From NCBI RefSeq assembly GCF_000633455.1, contig NZ_AYMG01000034.1, forward strand, positions 58,218 to 122,217: a DNA stretch of 64,000 nucleotides, given 5' to 3'. The DNA comes from Pedobacter jeongneungensis (GTDB lineage: Bacteria; Bacteroidota; Bacteroidia; Sphingobacteriales; Sphingobacteriaceae). Below are positions 46,398 to 55,427 of the stretch, piece by piece; within the stretch, counting starts at the first letter, position 1; every line of letters begins with the position of its first letter. A program made the position numbers and the translations under genes. The notes under the pieces were generated by a model, which was not told where the DNA came from, made no database searches, and worked only from the letters and a program-made list of their open reading frames with translations.

Positions 46398-46601
46398 TTA
46401 TATGGCTGGCTTACGGATTACAAGCCCTTTGCCTTGCGGAAATTTTAATGGCTTGCCGCCGTTCATGGTAACCGAAATTTAATTAAGCTGTAGAACGCTA
46501 AAAAAACGCTGTTCAGGGGTACGGCTCAAATAAACAGCATCACGTTCCTCAACAATTGTTTCGCGTGGAGTATTAATATCATATAATTTGAGTTTTCCCA
46601 T
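46398..46601 (-). pseudogene. Relic of a small cassette protein with an in-frame stop
   Basis: Reads MGKLKLYDINTPRETIVEER then AVYLSRTPEQRFFSVLQLN, a TAA stop, and continues in the same frame as ISVTMNGGKPLKFPQGKGLVIRKPAI before a second stop. The continued reading frame resembles the small partner proteins found before nucleotidyltransferases, hence a pseudogene with one nonsense change. No upstream promoter was found. Confidence 0.5.
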
Positions 46602-46690
46602 TTCATATCAAAAATACGAAAAATCAGCAACTAATACATTACATTTTTTAAGCATTAAGCAGGTAATACTTTACAATCAAGCTTTATTTA

Positions 46691-46698
46691 TACTTTTG
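46691..46698 (+). promoter_or_regulatory. Bacteroidota -7 promoter box for the thioesterase
   Basis: TACTTTTG, exact TAnnTTTG, 17 bases before the TTG start. Confidence 0.5.
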
Positions 46699-46715
46699 CT
46701 GAAAACATTTTACCA

Positions 46716-47135
46716 TTGGAAAAGAATCAATATAGCATTTTCGAAAGCAAATTACGTGTCCGCCCGGATGATATAGACATGTTTAACCATGTACATAACA
46801 GCAAATACCTGGATTATGTACTGGCTGCACGTTATGAACAGATGGAAAAGTTTTATGGTATGCCCTGGGAGCATTTTACCAAACAAGGTTTAGGATGGGT
46901 AGTGAGCCATGTAGATATCAATTTTAAACGTCCATTATTGATAAATGACTTAATGCTGATTAGAACCGGGATCTTAACCATGAATGATAAAGGTTGTTCA
47001 GTACAATTCGAAATCATCAATCAAAAAACAGGTAAAGTAGCATCAGATGGTATTTTTGATTATGTATTAATTGATTTAAATACCAGTAGAGGTACAAAAG
47101 TTACCGAAGAAATGATTAAAGCATACAGCATTTAA
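46716..47135 (+). CDS. Acyl-CoA thioesterase, hotdog fold
   Basis: 139 residues from a TTG start at 46716, chosen because it lies just behind the promoter box and gives the conserved N-terminal stretch. The 4HBT pattern is FNHVHNSKYLDYVLAAR with the catalytic-type Asp/Asn/His. It hydrolyses acyl-CoA of unknown chain length; 1,4-dihydroxy-2-naphthoyl-CoA is another possible substrate. The last four codons (AYSI) and stop lie within a 140-bp tandem duplication. Confidence 0.85.
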   Translation: MEKNQYSIFESKLRVRPDDIDMFNHVHNSKYLDYVLAARYEQMEKFYGMPWEHFTKQGLGWVVSHVDINFKRPLLINDLMLIRTGILTMNDKGCSVQFEIINQKTGKVASDGIFDYVLIDLNTSRGTKVTEEMIKAYSI

Positions 47136-47400
47136 AAGTGATTACACCGGTTTGGGAATTACACAGATTAATGAGATTATAAATCCGTAAGTTCCGTGTC
47201 TCCGTGGCAAACATTTACCATATAAAAATGGGTCTTAGCGAGACGCTAAGACCAGACTAAGCCTACAGCATTTAAAAGTGATTACACCGGTTTGGGGATT
47301 ACACAGATTGATGAGATTATAAATCTGTGAGTTCCGTGTCTCCGTGGCAAACATTTACCATGTAAAAATGGGTCTTAGCGAGACGCTAAGACCAGACTAA
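47121..47400 (+). repeat. 140-bp tandem duplication starting inside the thioesterase gene
   Basis: 47121-47260 and 47261-47400 match at 134 of 140 positions. Each holds a perfect 23-base hairpin GGTCTTAGCG-AGA-CGCTAAGACC (47231-47253 and 47371-47393) and the CACGGA-type unit GTTCCGTGTCTCCGTGGC. A partial third unit (47401-47425) follows. Confidence 0.9.
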
Positions 47401-47495
47401 AGTGATTTCCGTATCTCCGTGGCAAAAGATCTCGCGAAAAATTAATCGCTTTCACAAAAATTGGTCATCAAAATTTGACAATTCAAAATTTTACC

Positions 47496-47503
47496 TATAT
47501 TTG
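47496..47503 (+). promoter_or_regulatory. Bacteroidota promoter for the MATE gene
   Basis: TATATTTG at 47496-47503 with a -33 TTTG at 47474-47477 and 18 bases between, the best-formed promoter in the window. Confidence 0.6.
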
Positions 47504-47647
47504 CATCATCAAAAAGACCAGAGCCATGATAGTATCTGCAATCCGTTTGAGGTTTTAAACAACCAAGGATTCCCTCCATCTTAATTTTAACTATATACGC
47601 CTAACAGCGTACTATTTGGTTTATACATCACATTTTATTTATACTAT

Positions 47648-49072
47648 ATGTCACAGTCTTCAAAGGCAAAGGGCAAACTATCGTCATTTTTCGATATTCT
47701 GGTCCAGTCTTTAAAAGGTCACGAAGTTGACCTAACTTCAATCAGTATTAAAAGGGCAATTGTTTTATTGGCTATCCCGATGATGTTGGAAATGGCGATG
47801 GAATCGGTTTTTGCTTTAGTCGATCTATATTTTGTAGGTCATTTAGAAAATAGCAGCCATGCCATACAAACGGTTGGTTTAACCGAATCTGTTTTAACCA
47901 TCATTTATTCATTAGCCATTGGTTTAAGCATGGCTGCAACTGCAGTTGTTGCACGCCGGGTAGGCGAAAAAAATCCGGAAGCAGCCGGTAAAGCCGGCAT
48001 GCAAACCATCATCATTGCTGTAATTATTAACCTGATGATCAGTGTTGCAGGTTTTATCTACGCACGGGATATTTTGTTGATTATGGGCGCATCTAATGAA
48101 ACAGCAGATCATGGCATCACTTTCGTCCGCATTATGATGGGTGGCAGCATTATTATTGTATTGCTGTTTTTGATTAATGGTATTTTTCGAGGTGCTGGTA
48201 ATGCAGCTATAGCCATGCGCAGTTTATGGATCGCAAATATTGCAAACATTATCCTATGCCCTATTTTTATTAACGGCCTCGGTCCTGTGCCTGCATTTGG
48301 TTTAACTGGTGCAGCTATTGCTACTACCATTGGTCGTGGGCTTGGTGTGAGTTATCAGATTTATCATTTGTTTAATGCCAAAAATACGCTAAAAATCAGG
48401 TTAAGCTTTCTTATACCCGAATGGGAACAGATAAAAGCCATTATTAAAATTGCAGCGCCGGGTGTCTTACAATTTGTTATTGCAAGCTGTAGCTGGGTAT
48501 TTTTGGCACAACTGGTAGCTAAAACAGGTGGAGATCATGGTTCGGCAGGTTATCAAACTTCATTGCGCTTGATGATGTTCTTTATGCTTCCGGCCTGGGG
48601 ACTGAGCAATGCAGCTGCAACATTGGTTGGACAGAACCTGGGTGCAGGAAGCACAGAGCGGGCCGAGAAATCTGTATTTCAGACCATGAAATATACCGTT
48701 ATATTTATGGCGGTAGTAAGTGTGTTATTTTTAACCTGCGGACAATTCTTTGCTGCATTTTTCACCAAAGATCAGGAAGTGATTAAAGTAGCCAGCAAAG
48801 CACTGAAAATTATGAGCGGTGGCTTTATTATTTATGGTGCCGGGATGGTATTTACGAGTGCATTTAATGGTGCAGGAGATACCTGGACACCCACCAAAAT
48901 AAATGTATTCGCCTTCTGGCTGTTCCAGATTCCCTTTGCTTACTTTTTGGCAAAATATTTAGAATTGGGTCCAACCGGTGTTTTTATTGCTATCCCAACC
49001 GCAGAAGCAGGAATTGCAATAGCAGCATTTATCCTTTTTAAAAAAGGGAAATGGAAGAAAATTAAGGTTTAA
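47648..49072 (+). CDS. MATE-family multidrug/sodium antiporter
   Basis: 474 residues with twelve predicted membrane helices, first at about 27-55 (AIVLLAIPMMLEMAMESVF). MATE repeats are visible: LSMAATAVVARRVGEKNPEAA, and in the second half FMLPAWGLSNAAATLVGQNLG. It exports organic cations or drugs using a sodium or proton gradient. Substrate cannot be read from sequence. The 5' leader is about 145 nt and contains a possible 10-codon frame. Confidence 0.9.
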   Translation: MSQSSKAKGKLSSFFDILVQSLKGHEVDLTSISIKRAIVLLAIPMMLEMAMESVFALVDLYFVGHLENSSHAIQTVGLTESVLTIIYSLAIGLSMAATAVVARRVGEKNPEAAGKAGMQTIIIAVIINLMISVAGFIYARDILLIMGASNETADHGITFVRIMMGGSIIIVLLFLINGIFRGAGNAAIAMRSLWIANIANIILCPIFINGLGPVPAFGLTGAAIATTIGRGLGVSYQIYHLFNAKNTLKIRLSFLIPEWEQIKAIIKIAAPGVLQFVIASCSWVFLAQLVAKTGGDHGSAGYQTSLRLMMFFMLPAWGLSNAAATLVGQNLGAGSTERAEKSVFQTMKYTVIFMAVVSVLFLTCGQFFAAFFTKDQEVIKVASKALKIMSGGFIIYGAGMVFTSAFNGAGDTWTPTKINVFAFWLFQIPFAYFLAKYLELGPTGVFIAIPTAEAGIAIAAFILFKKGKWKKIKV

Positions 49073-49311
49073 TTGTTTTACCACAGATAGACACGGATGA
49101 ACACAGATAGAATAATGTTATCCGTGTTTATCCTGTTAATTTAGCTTCTGTAGCTTCCAACTTCACGTCGGAAAAGCATTAAACCAACATCGGGATAAAG
49201 TGAAAGCAGGGCTGTAGTAACCGGAAAACTGCTGCTTTTGCTTTTCAAAACAATAAAAATTCAGCCCTAGCAGCATTCCACTTTCCCTCTTACATTTTCC
49301 ATTAAAAAGCA
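49073..49311. repeat. Repeat-bearing spacer before lepA
   Basis: 239 bp without a gene. Contains ACACGGATGAACACAGATAG followed by an ATCCGTGTTTATC inverted copy near 49085-49135, and a repeat unit at 49185-49215 (CATCGGGATAAAGTGAAAGC) that matches the minus strand at 17957-17982. Confidence 0.5.
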
Positions 49312-49319
49312 TATCTTTG
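49312..49319 (+). promoter_or_regulatory. Bacteroidota -7 promoter box for lepA
   Basis: TATCTTTG, exact TAnnTTTG, only 7 bases before the ATG; the implied transcript has almost no leader. Confidence 0.5.
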
Positions 49320-49326
49320 CGCAAAG

Positions 49327-51114
49327 ATGAAGCATATACGTAATTTTTGCATTATTGCACATATCGACCACGGTAAAAGTACTTTGGCTGATAGGTTATT
49401 AGAATACACCGAGACAATTTCTAAGCGTGAAGCACAGGCACAATTGCTCGATAACATGGATTTAGAGCGTGAGAGAGGTATAACGATTAAAAGTCATGCC
49501 ATACAAATGAACTATAAAGTTGGTGATATTGAATACAACTTCAATTTGATCGATACACCAGGACACGTAGATTTCTCATACGAGGTATCTCGTTCCATTG
49601 CTGCCTGTGAAGGTGCTTTACTTATTGTAGATGCTTCGCAAGGTATTCAGGCTCAAACCATTTCCAATCTATATTTAGCTTTAGAGCACGATCTTGAAAT
49701 TATCCCGATTTTAAATAAAATGGACTTACCGGGGGCAATGCCTGAGGAGGTAAAAGACCAGATTATTGATTTAATTGGCTGTAAACGTGAAGATATTATT
49801 CCAGCGTCGGGTAAAACCGGAATGGGAATCCCCGATATTATCCAGGCGATTGTAGACCGTGTTCCAGCCCCGGTTGGCGATCCGGAAGCACCACTGCAAG
49901 CACTAATTTTCGACTCTGTTTTTAACTCATTCAGAGGGATTATTGCTTACTATAAAGTAGTAAACGGCGAGATTAAAAAAGGTGATAAAGTAAAATTTAT
50001 CAATACAGGAAAAGAATACCTGGCTGACGAGGTTGGTATCTTAAAGCTTGATATGTCGCCACGTAATGTGGTTAAAACCGGTGATGTGGGTTACATTATT
50101 TCTGGCATTAAAGAAGCCCGGGAAGTAAAAGTTGGTGATACAATTACGACTACTGCAAGACCATCATTAGATTCTATTCAGGGATTTGAAGAGGTAAAAC
50201 CAATGGTATTCGCAGGTATTTACCCTGTTGATACTGATGAGTTTGAGGAACTTCGCGAAGCAATGCACAAATTGCAACTAAATGATGCATCTATTGTTTT
50301 CGAACCTGAAAGCTCTGCAGCGTTAGGCTTTGGTTTCCGTTGCGGTTTCCTGGGCATGTTGCACATGGAAATTATTCAGGAACGTTTAGAGCGTGAATTC
50401 GACATGACGGTAATCACTACCGTTCCCAACGTATCGTACATTGCTCATACAACCAAAGGCGATGAAATTTTTGTAAATAATCCATCTGATTTACCCGACC
50501 CAAGTAAATTAGATTCTGTTGAAGAACCATTTATTAAAGCTAACATTATTACCAAAGCTGATTTTGTTGGCCCTGTAATGTCACTTTGTATTCAGAAAAG
50601 GGGAACGATTATAAATCAATCATACTTAACATCTGATCGAGTTGAGTTGGTTTTTGAAATGCCAATGGGCGAAATTGTATTCGATTTCTATGATAAATTG
50701 AAAACGATTTCTAAAGGATACGCCTCTTTCGATTACCATCAGATTGGTTACCGTAAATCGGATTTGGTTCGTTTAGACATGTTAATAAATGACGAGCCTG
50801 TTGATGCATTATCATCTTTAATTCACCGCAGTAATGCTTACGATTTCGGAAAGAAAATCTGTGAGAAATTAAGAGAATTAATTCCACGTCAACAGTTCGA
50901 AATTAAGATTCAGGCATCTATCGGTGCTAAAGTTATTGCCCGCGAAACACTGAGTGCTTTACGTAAAGATGTTACTGCAAAATGTTATGGTGGTGATATT
51001 TCCCGTAAACGTAAATTATTGGAAAAACAGAAAAAAGGTAAGAAACGCATGCGCCAGGTTGGAAATGTAGAAATTCCACAAAGTGCATTTATGGCGGTTT
51101 TGAAATTAGATTAA
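49327..51114 (+). CDS. lepA: Elongation factor 4 (LepA)
   Basis: 595 residues. GTPase with G1 AHIDHGKST (11-19), the G2 region RGITIKSHAIQM, G3 DTPGH and G4 NKMD, then the LepA-specific C-terminal domain. It back-translocates ribosomes in vitro and affects translation initiation and assembly. Cytoplasmic. 86 bp upstream of folD on the same strand. Confidence 0.97.
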   Translation: MKHIRNFCIIAHIDHGKSTLADRLLEYTETISKREAQAQLLDNMDLERERGITIKSHAIQMNYKVGDIEYNFNLIDTPGHVDFSYEVSRSIAACEGALLIVDASQGIQAQTISNLYLALEHDLEIIPILNKMDLPGAMPEEVKDQIIDLIGCKREDIIPASGKTGMGIPDIIQAIVDRVPAPVGDPEAPLQALIFDSVFNSFRGIIAYYKVVNGEIKKGDKVKFINTGKEYLADEVGILKLDMSPRNVVKTGDVGYIISGIKEAREVKVGDTITTTARPSLDSIQGFEEVKPMVFAGIYPVDTDEFEELREAMHKLQLNDASIVFEPESSAALGFGFRCGFLGMLHMEIIQERLEREFDMTVITTVPNVSYIAHTTKGDEIFVNNPSDLPDPSKLDSVEEPFIKANIITKADFVGPVMSLCIQKRGTIINQSYLTSDRVELVFEMPMGEIVFDFYDKLKTISKGYASFDYHQIGYRKSDLVRLDMLINDEPVDALSSLIHRSNAYDFGKKICEKLRELIPRQQFEIKIQASIGAKVIARETLSALRKDVTAKCYGGDISRKRKLLEKQKKGKKRMRQVGNVEIPQSAFMAVLKLD

Positions 51115-51121
51115 AATAAGA

Positions 51122-51199
51122 TTTGAGATGTTAGATTTGAGACGTGAGACTAGAGCCCTCTGATCCCAAATCTAATATCTAGTATCTCTCATCTCAAAA
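51122..51199. repeat. Imperfect inverted repeat in the lepA-folD gap
   Basis: Left arm TTTGAGATGTTAGATTTGAG and right arm CCCAAATCTAATATC..CATCTCAAA. Same composition as the repeats beside kdsA (56750-56840). Confidence 0.6.
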
Positions 51200-51200
51200 A

Positions 51201-52082
51201 ATGAAACTATTAGACGGTAAATACGTATCAGAAAAAGTTAAAGTTCAGATTGCAGAAGAAGCTGCAGAATTTTTAAATAAAACAGGCCGTAAGCCACACC
51301 TGGTTGCCATTTTAGTGGGTAACGATGGTGGTAGCGAAACTTATGTGGCCAGCAAGATGAAAAACTGCGAAAAAGTAGGTTTTAAATCTTCGCTTCATCG
51401 CTATGATAATTCGGTAACCGAAGCAGAATTATTGGCTAAAATTGAAGAAATCAATCAGGATGATGATGTAGATGGATTAATTGTTCAGTTGCCTTTGCCA
51501 AAACACATCGATCCGGAAAAAGTTACCGAAAAGATTGATCACCGTAAAGATGTAGATGGTTTTCACCCGGTAAACCTGGGCAGAATGATGCGTAACTTAC
51601 CTTGCTTTATTCCGGCTACACCTTATGGTATTTTGTTGATGTTGCAAGAATATGGCATCGATACTACTGGTATGCATTGTGTAGTGGTTGGCCGTAGTAA
51701 CATTGTGGGCAGTCCGATGAGTATTTTAATGGCACGTAATGCTAATCCTGGTAACTGTACGGTAACACTTACCCACTCGCGTACCAAAGATTTAAAAGAA
51801 CAGGTATTACAGGCTGATATTGTGATTGCTGCAATTGGAAAAAAGAACTTCGTTACTGCTGATATGGTTAAACCTGGCGCCATTATTATTGATGTAGGTA
51901 TTAACCGTGAAAATTCAACAGAAACAAAATCTGGTTTTAAGTTATATGGCGATGTAGATTTCGAAAACGTAGCTCCAAAAGCCTCTTACATTACCCCTGT
52001 TCCAGGTGGCGTTGGTTTAATGACGATTGTTGGTTTATTGAAAAATACATTGGCATCAGCCAGAAAAGAAATATATTCTTAA
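51201..52082 (+). CDS. folD: Methylenetetrahydrofolate dehydrogenase/cyclohydrolase
   Basis: 293 residues, bifunctional. Substrate Lys region SETYVASKMKNCEKVGF, QLPLPKH, the VDGFHPVNLGRM motif, and the NADP site VVGRSNIVGSPMSI. It interconverts 5,10-methylene- and 10-formyl-tetrahydrofolate. The C-terminus TPVPGGVGLMTIVGLL is the usual ending. A strong terminator follows. Confidence 0.97.
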   Translation: MKLLDGKYVSEKVKVQIAEEAAEFLNKTGRKPHLVAILVGNDGGSETYVASKMKNCEKVGFKSSLHRYDNSVTEAELLAKIEEINQDDDVDGLIVQLPLPKHIDPEKVTEKIDHRKDVDGFHPVNLGRMMRNLPCFIPATPYGILLMLQEYGIDTTGMHCVVVGRSNIVGSPMSILMARNANPGNCTVTLTHSRTKDLKEQVLQADIVIAAIGKKNFVTADMVKPGAIIIDVGINRENSTETKSGFKLYGDVDFENVAPKASYITPVPGGVGLMTIVGLLKNTLASARKEIYS

Positions 52083-52136
52083 GGTTGAGGGTTTAAAGGT
52101 GTAGGGTTGAAGGTAACCCAAAGCCATAAAATATTT

Positions 52137-52170
52137 AAAAAGCGGTTCAAGAAATTGGATCGCTTTTTTT
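52137..52170 (+). terminator. Terminator after folD
   Basis: Extended stem AAAAAGCG.. to ..CGCTTTTT with an inner TTCAA/TTGGA pairing, tetraloop GAAA and a T-tract. Confidence 0.85.
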
Positions 52171-52425
52171 TGTTTAGTGCTTGAAAGCCACCTGCCTATT
52201 TGAGACCACATAGGTTCTAGACCACAAAGGCACGAAGGCACAAAGAGAAGGTTTATACTGCCCTATCTGTAATCCTGAACACAGTAAAGGATCTTTAATG
52301 ATAAAAATAGAAGATAAACAAATAGATCTCTCCACTCCGCGATGCTCCGGTTGAGATGACGTTTTTTTTGTTGAGTATTTGAAAACAGTATTTAAACAAT
52401 TAACCAGTTAACCAAAATATACTAA
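52171..52425. repeat. Gene-free spacer with repeats
   Basis: No gene found. Contains CACAAAGGCACGAAGGCAC near 52210 and GTAATCCTGAACACAGTAAAGGATC at 52269, then GATCTCTCCACTCCG..GAGATGACG (52325-52361), the same unit seen at 55785-55812. Confidence 0.6.
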
Positions 52426-52761
52426 TCAACTCCACAATTTACTCCACCAGCTTTCTTCAAAACCGATGTACAATCCATCTTCACATAAGTCTGTTGGGTA
52501 GATATTGATATAATCTCCCTGACCTTCAGCCCCTCTTCCATTCGTTAAACTATACTCATAGCGATGGATCGGGCAAACCAGGTTTCCGTTTTTGCACCAG
52601 CCACCACTAAAATGGCCACCAGCATGCGGACAATATGATTGGGTTGCAATAATTTGATTTGCATTATTAATAATGCAAAGTTGTTTTCCATTCACCTCAA
52701 TTGTTTTAATTGAATCAGGAGCTGGAATTTGAATCTTATTTAGCGCTTTAAACCACTTCAT
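52426..52761 (-). CDS. Rieske [2Fe-2S] protein
   Basis: 111 residues from the ATG at 52761; an ATG six codons earlier is less likely. Rieske ligands Cys44-x-His46 (CPHAGG) and Cys63-x-x-His66 (CPIHRYEY) are intact. No signal peptide or oxygenase domain. Such small Rieske proteins act as ferredoxin-like electron carriers or as the NirD-type subunit. Partner unknown; it stands alone, convergent with folD and divergent from queE. Confidence 0.85.
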   Translation of the reverse strand: MKWFKALNKIQIPAPDSIKTIEVNGKQLCIINNANQIIATQSYCPHAGGHFSGGWCKNGNLVCPIHRYEYSLTNGRGAEGQGDYINIYPTDLCEDGLYIGFEESWWSKLWS

Positions 52762-52868
52762 AAAGCTAAAATACAGCAAATAAATATCAGTCTTATTTCA
52801 TCTTTCCATTAAATTTCCAAAGAGGAACCACATCACCATATTTTTTTAGGATATTTGCATCCTCAAAA

Positions 52869-53492
52869 ATGAAACAAAACATACCAGAAGACGGCACATT
52901 ACTTCCTTTAATGGAAGAATTTTATACCATACAGGGCGAAGGATTTAATACAGGAAAAGCAGCATATTTTATCCGCCTGGGTGGTTGTGATGTAGGTTGC
53001 CACTGGTGCGACGTAAAAGAAAGCTGGGATGCCGAAATGCACCCACTTACGCCAGCTGATGTAATTGTAGAAAATGCTGATCAATTTCCTGGTAAAGCTG
53101 TTGTGATTACCGGAGGAGAGCCGCTTATATATAACCTGGATTACCTGACTAATAAATTAAAAGAAAGGGGCATTTTAACTTTTATCGAAACCTCTGGTGC
53201 CTACCCCCTTTCGGGCAACTGGGACTGGATCTGTTTGTCACCAAAGAAATTTAAAGCACCAAGGCCAGATATTACACCTTTTGCGCATGAGTTAAAGGTA
53301 ATCGTTTTTAATAAAAGTGACTTTAAATGGGCAGAAGAATATGCGGCTATGGTATCGCCTACCTGTAAACTTTATCTTCAGCCAGAGTGGTCTAAATCAA
53401 AAGAAATTACACCTTTAATTATAGAATATGTAATGGCAAACCCAAAATGGGAAATTTCTTTACAAACGCACAAATTTTTAAATATTCCTTAA
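52869..53492 (+). CDS. queE: 7-carboxy-7-deazaguanine synthase
   Basis: 207 residues, radical SAM. The cluster is in CDVGCHWC with Cys40, Cys44 and Cys47, followed by VVITGGEPLIYNL. It turns 6-carboxy-tetrahydropterin into CDG, a queuosine precursor. Compact Bacteroidota version. A near-match of the -7 box (GATATTTG) lies just before the start. The other queuosine genes are not in the window. Confidence 0.93.
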   Translation: MKQNIPEDGTLLPLMEEFYTIQGEGFNTGKAAYFIRLGGCDVGCHWCDVKESWDAEMHPLTPADVIVENADQFPGKAVVITGGEPLIYNLDYLTNKLKERGILTFIETSGAYPLSGNWDWICLSPKKFKAPRPDITPFAHELKVIVFNKSDFKWAEEYAAMVSPTCKLYLQPEWSKSKEITPLIIEYVMANPKWEISLQTHKFLNIP

Positions 53493-53529
53493 AAACAATA
53501 CATTAGCTTTATAACCAAATGTTAATGTA

Positions 53530-55416
53530 ATGAAATTTCGTTTAGTCCTCTTCTTTAGCATATTGAGCATTTATTGTTTCGGGCAAAGTTCCTCTAACAA
53601 AAAAGCACAGATTTCTTTTGAAAAAGCAGGTCCACTGATTGATAAACTGGATTATGTTGCTGCCGAGCAAGTATTAAAAAGTGCTGTAGAAATCGATCCT
53701 TTATTTCAGAATGCCTATATCGTACTTGCTGGCGTTTTTAAAGCACAGAAGAAATATCCCGAATCCAAAACTGCTTACGAAAAAGCCATATTAATTAATA
53801 AAACGGTAGCTCCTGCTGTAATTTATGGCCTGGCCGAAACCGAATTTGCTACACAGGACTACCTAAAAGCAAAACAGCATTTCGAAGAATTTTTAGCTCA
53901 GGATGCTTCCTCTGATCGCACTAAAAAAGCAAAAAAATACCTTTTAGATTGCGACTTCGCTTCCACTGCGATAAAGAAACCAGTAAAATACACACCAACC
54001 AATTTGGGCGAGGGTGTAAATACAACAGATGCTGAATATTTTCCAGCTTTAACGGCCGATGGAGAAACCTTGGTTTTTACCCGCCAGATGAATGGAAATG
54101 AAGATTTCTGGACCTCGCAGCTTAAAAACAATAAATGGGAGGCCGCTACTCCTTTATCTAGCAAAATAAACACTACCCGGTATAATGAGGGCGCACAAAC
54201 AATCTCTCCAGACGGTAAATATTTATTCTTTACCGGTTGCAACCGTCCGGATGGCTTAGGCCGGTGCGACATCTACGTTTCGCATCGTGAGGGAAAAGAT
54301 TGGGGCGAACCTTATAACATAGGGAAGCCTGTTAATTCAGAATATTGGGAATCGCAGCCTGCAATCAGTCCGGATGGAAGAACATTATATTTTATTAGTA
54401 ACCGGCCAGGCGGATCGGGCGGTTATGACATTTGGAAAAGCACCATTACTGAGGATGCCAAATGGGGGCCAGCAGTAAACCTTGGACCAGACATCAACAC
54501 CATTTATGATGAGAACACCCCTTTCCTTCATGCTGATGGGCGAACCTTATATTTCTCTTCAGATGGATGGCCCGGTTTTGGGAATAAGGATATCTTTTAC
54601 AGCCGGATGGATAATGATGGTAAATGGCAAAAACCTGTTAATATTGGTTACCCGATCAATTCTTTTGAAGATGAAAGTGGTTTGGTGGTCAGTGCAGATG
54701 GAAATTTTGGATTGTTCTCTTCAAATTTAAAAGGTGGCTTTGGCTTGCAGGATATCTATAGTTTTGGCATTCCTGAAACAGCCAAGCCGTTAAAAGTTTC
54801 TTATGTAAAAGGAATTGTAAGAGATAAGGACACTAAAAAGACCATTGAAAGTAACGTTCAGGTAGTAGATTTAAAAACCAATAAAACGGTTTTTGATGAC
54901 TATACCGATCCTGAAACCGGTCAGTTTTTAGCTGTAATGCCAGTGGGTAGCGATTATCTTTTTAATGTAAATGCTGAAGGTTATATGTTTTACTCCGAAA
55001 ACTTCGAGCTTAAAAGCGGAGATATCAATAAACCTTATCAGATTGAAGTATACATCGAAAAAATAAAACAGGGCGGAAATGTTACGCTGAGAAATATATT
55101 TTTCGACACCAATAAGTTTAACCTTTTGCCTGCTTCTATCCGGGAACTGGATCTACTAATTGATTTCCTGCATCAAAATGAAACTGTTCAAATCGAAATT
55201 CAGGGCCATACCGACAATGTTGGAGATGATAAGTTGAATCAAAAACTCTCATTTAACCGTGCAAATGCGGTTTATGAATACCTGATCAAACACAATGTTG
55301 ATGCTAAAAGACTTACATTCAAAGGTTTTGGAGCAAGTAAACCTATTGCTGATAATAAAACAGAGTTAGGGAGAAAAAATAATAGGAGAACTTCTTTTGT
55401 GATTACGAAGATATAG
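53530..55416 (+). CDS. TPR/PD40/OmpA-family outer-membrane protein
   Basis: 628 residues with a signal peptide ending CFGQ. Two to three TPR repeats (about 30-130, NAYIVLAGVFKAQKKYPESKTAYEKA), then four PD40 units with the pattern SPDGKYLFF, SPDGRTLYFIS, a carboxypeptidase-regulatory-like domain (KGIVRDKDTKKTIESNVQV) and a C-terminal OmpA domain (IQGHTDNVGDDKLNQKLSFNRANAVYEYL) that binds peptidoglycan. Such proteins are linked to gliding or cell envelope integrity in Bacteroidota. Confidence 0.9.
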   Translation: MKFRLVLFFSILSIYCFGQSSSNKKAQISFEKAGPLIDKLDYVAAEQVLKSAVEIDPLFQNAYIVLAGVFKAQKKYPESKTAYEKAILINKTVAPAVIYGLAETEFATQDYLKAKQHFEEFLAQDASSDRTKKAKKYLLDCDFASTAIKKPVKYTPTNLGEGVNTTDAEYFPALTADGETLVFTRQMNGNEDFWTSQLKNNKWEAATPLSSKINTTRYNEGAQTISPDGKYLFFTGCNRPDGLGRCDIYVSHREGKDWGEPYNIGKPVNSEYWESQPAISPDGRTLYFISNRPGGSGGYDIWKSTITEDAKWGPAVNLGPDINTIYDENTPFLHADGRTLYFSSDGWPGFGNKDIFYSRMDNDGKWQKPVNIGYPINSFEDESGLVVSADGNFGLFSSNLKGGFGLQDIYSFGIPETAKPLKVSYVKGIVRDKDTKKTIESNVQVVDLKTNKTVFDDYTDPETGQFLAVMPVGSDYLFNVNAEGYMFYSENFELKSGDINKPYQIEVYIEKIKQGGNVTLRNIFFDTNKFNLLPASIRELDLLIDFLHQNETVQIEIQGHTDNVGDDKLNQKLSFNRANAVYEYLIKHNVDAKRLTFKGFGASKPIADNKTELGRKNNRRTSFVITKI

Positions 55417-55427
55417 CATATTCATTT

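Larger units (their letters stand above)
45993..46715. other. Gene-poor region between rpsO and the thioesterase
   Basis: About 720 bp. It contains the rpsO promoter, the GTCATTCTGA inverted repeat (46159-46222), the two pseudogene fragments on the minus strand (46301-46601) and the thioesterase promoter. I see no other gene; other short frames here are repeat-derived. Confidence 0.6.

Noticed and set aside
47402..47584. Plus-strand frame of 60 codons before the MATE gene
   Set aside because: It spans the tandem repeat end and the MATE promoter, no homology recognised.
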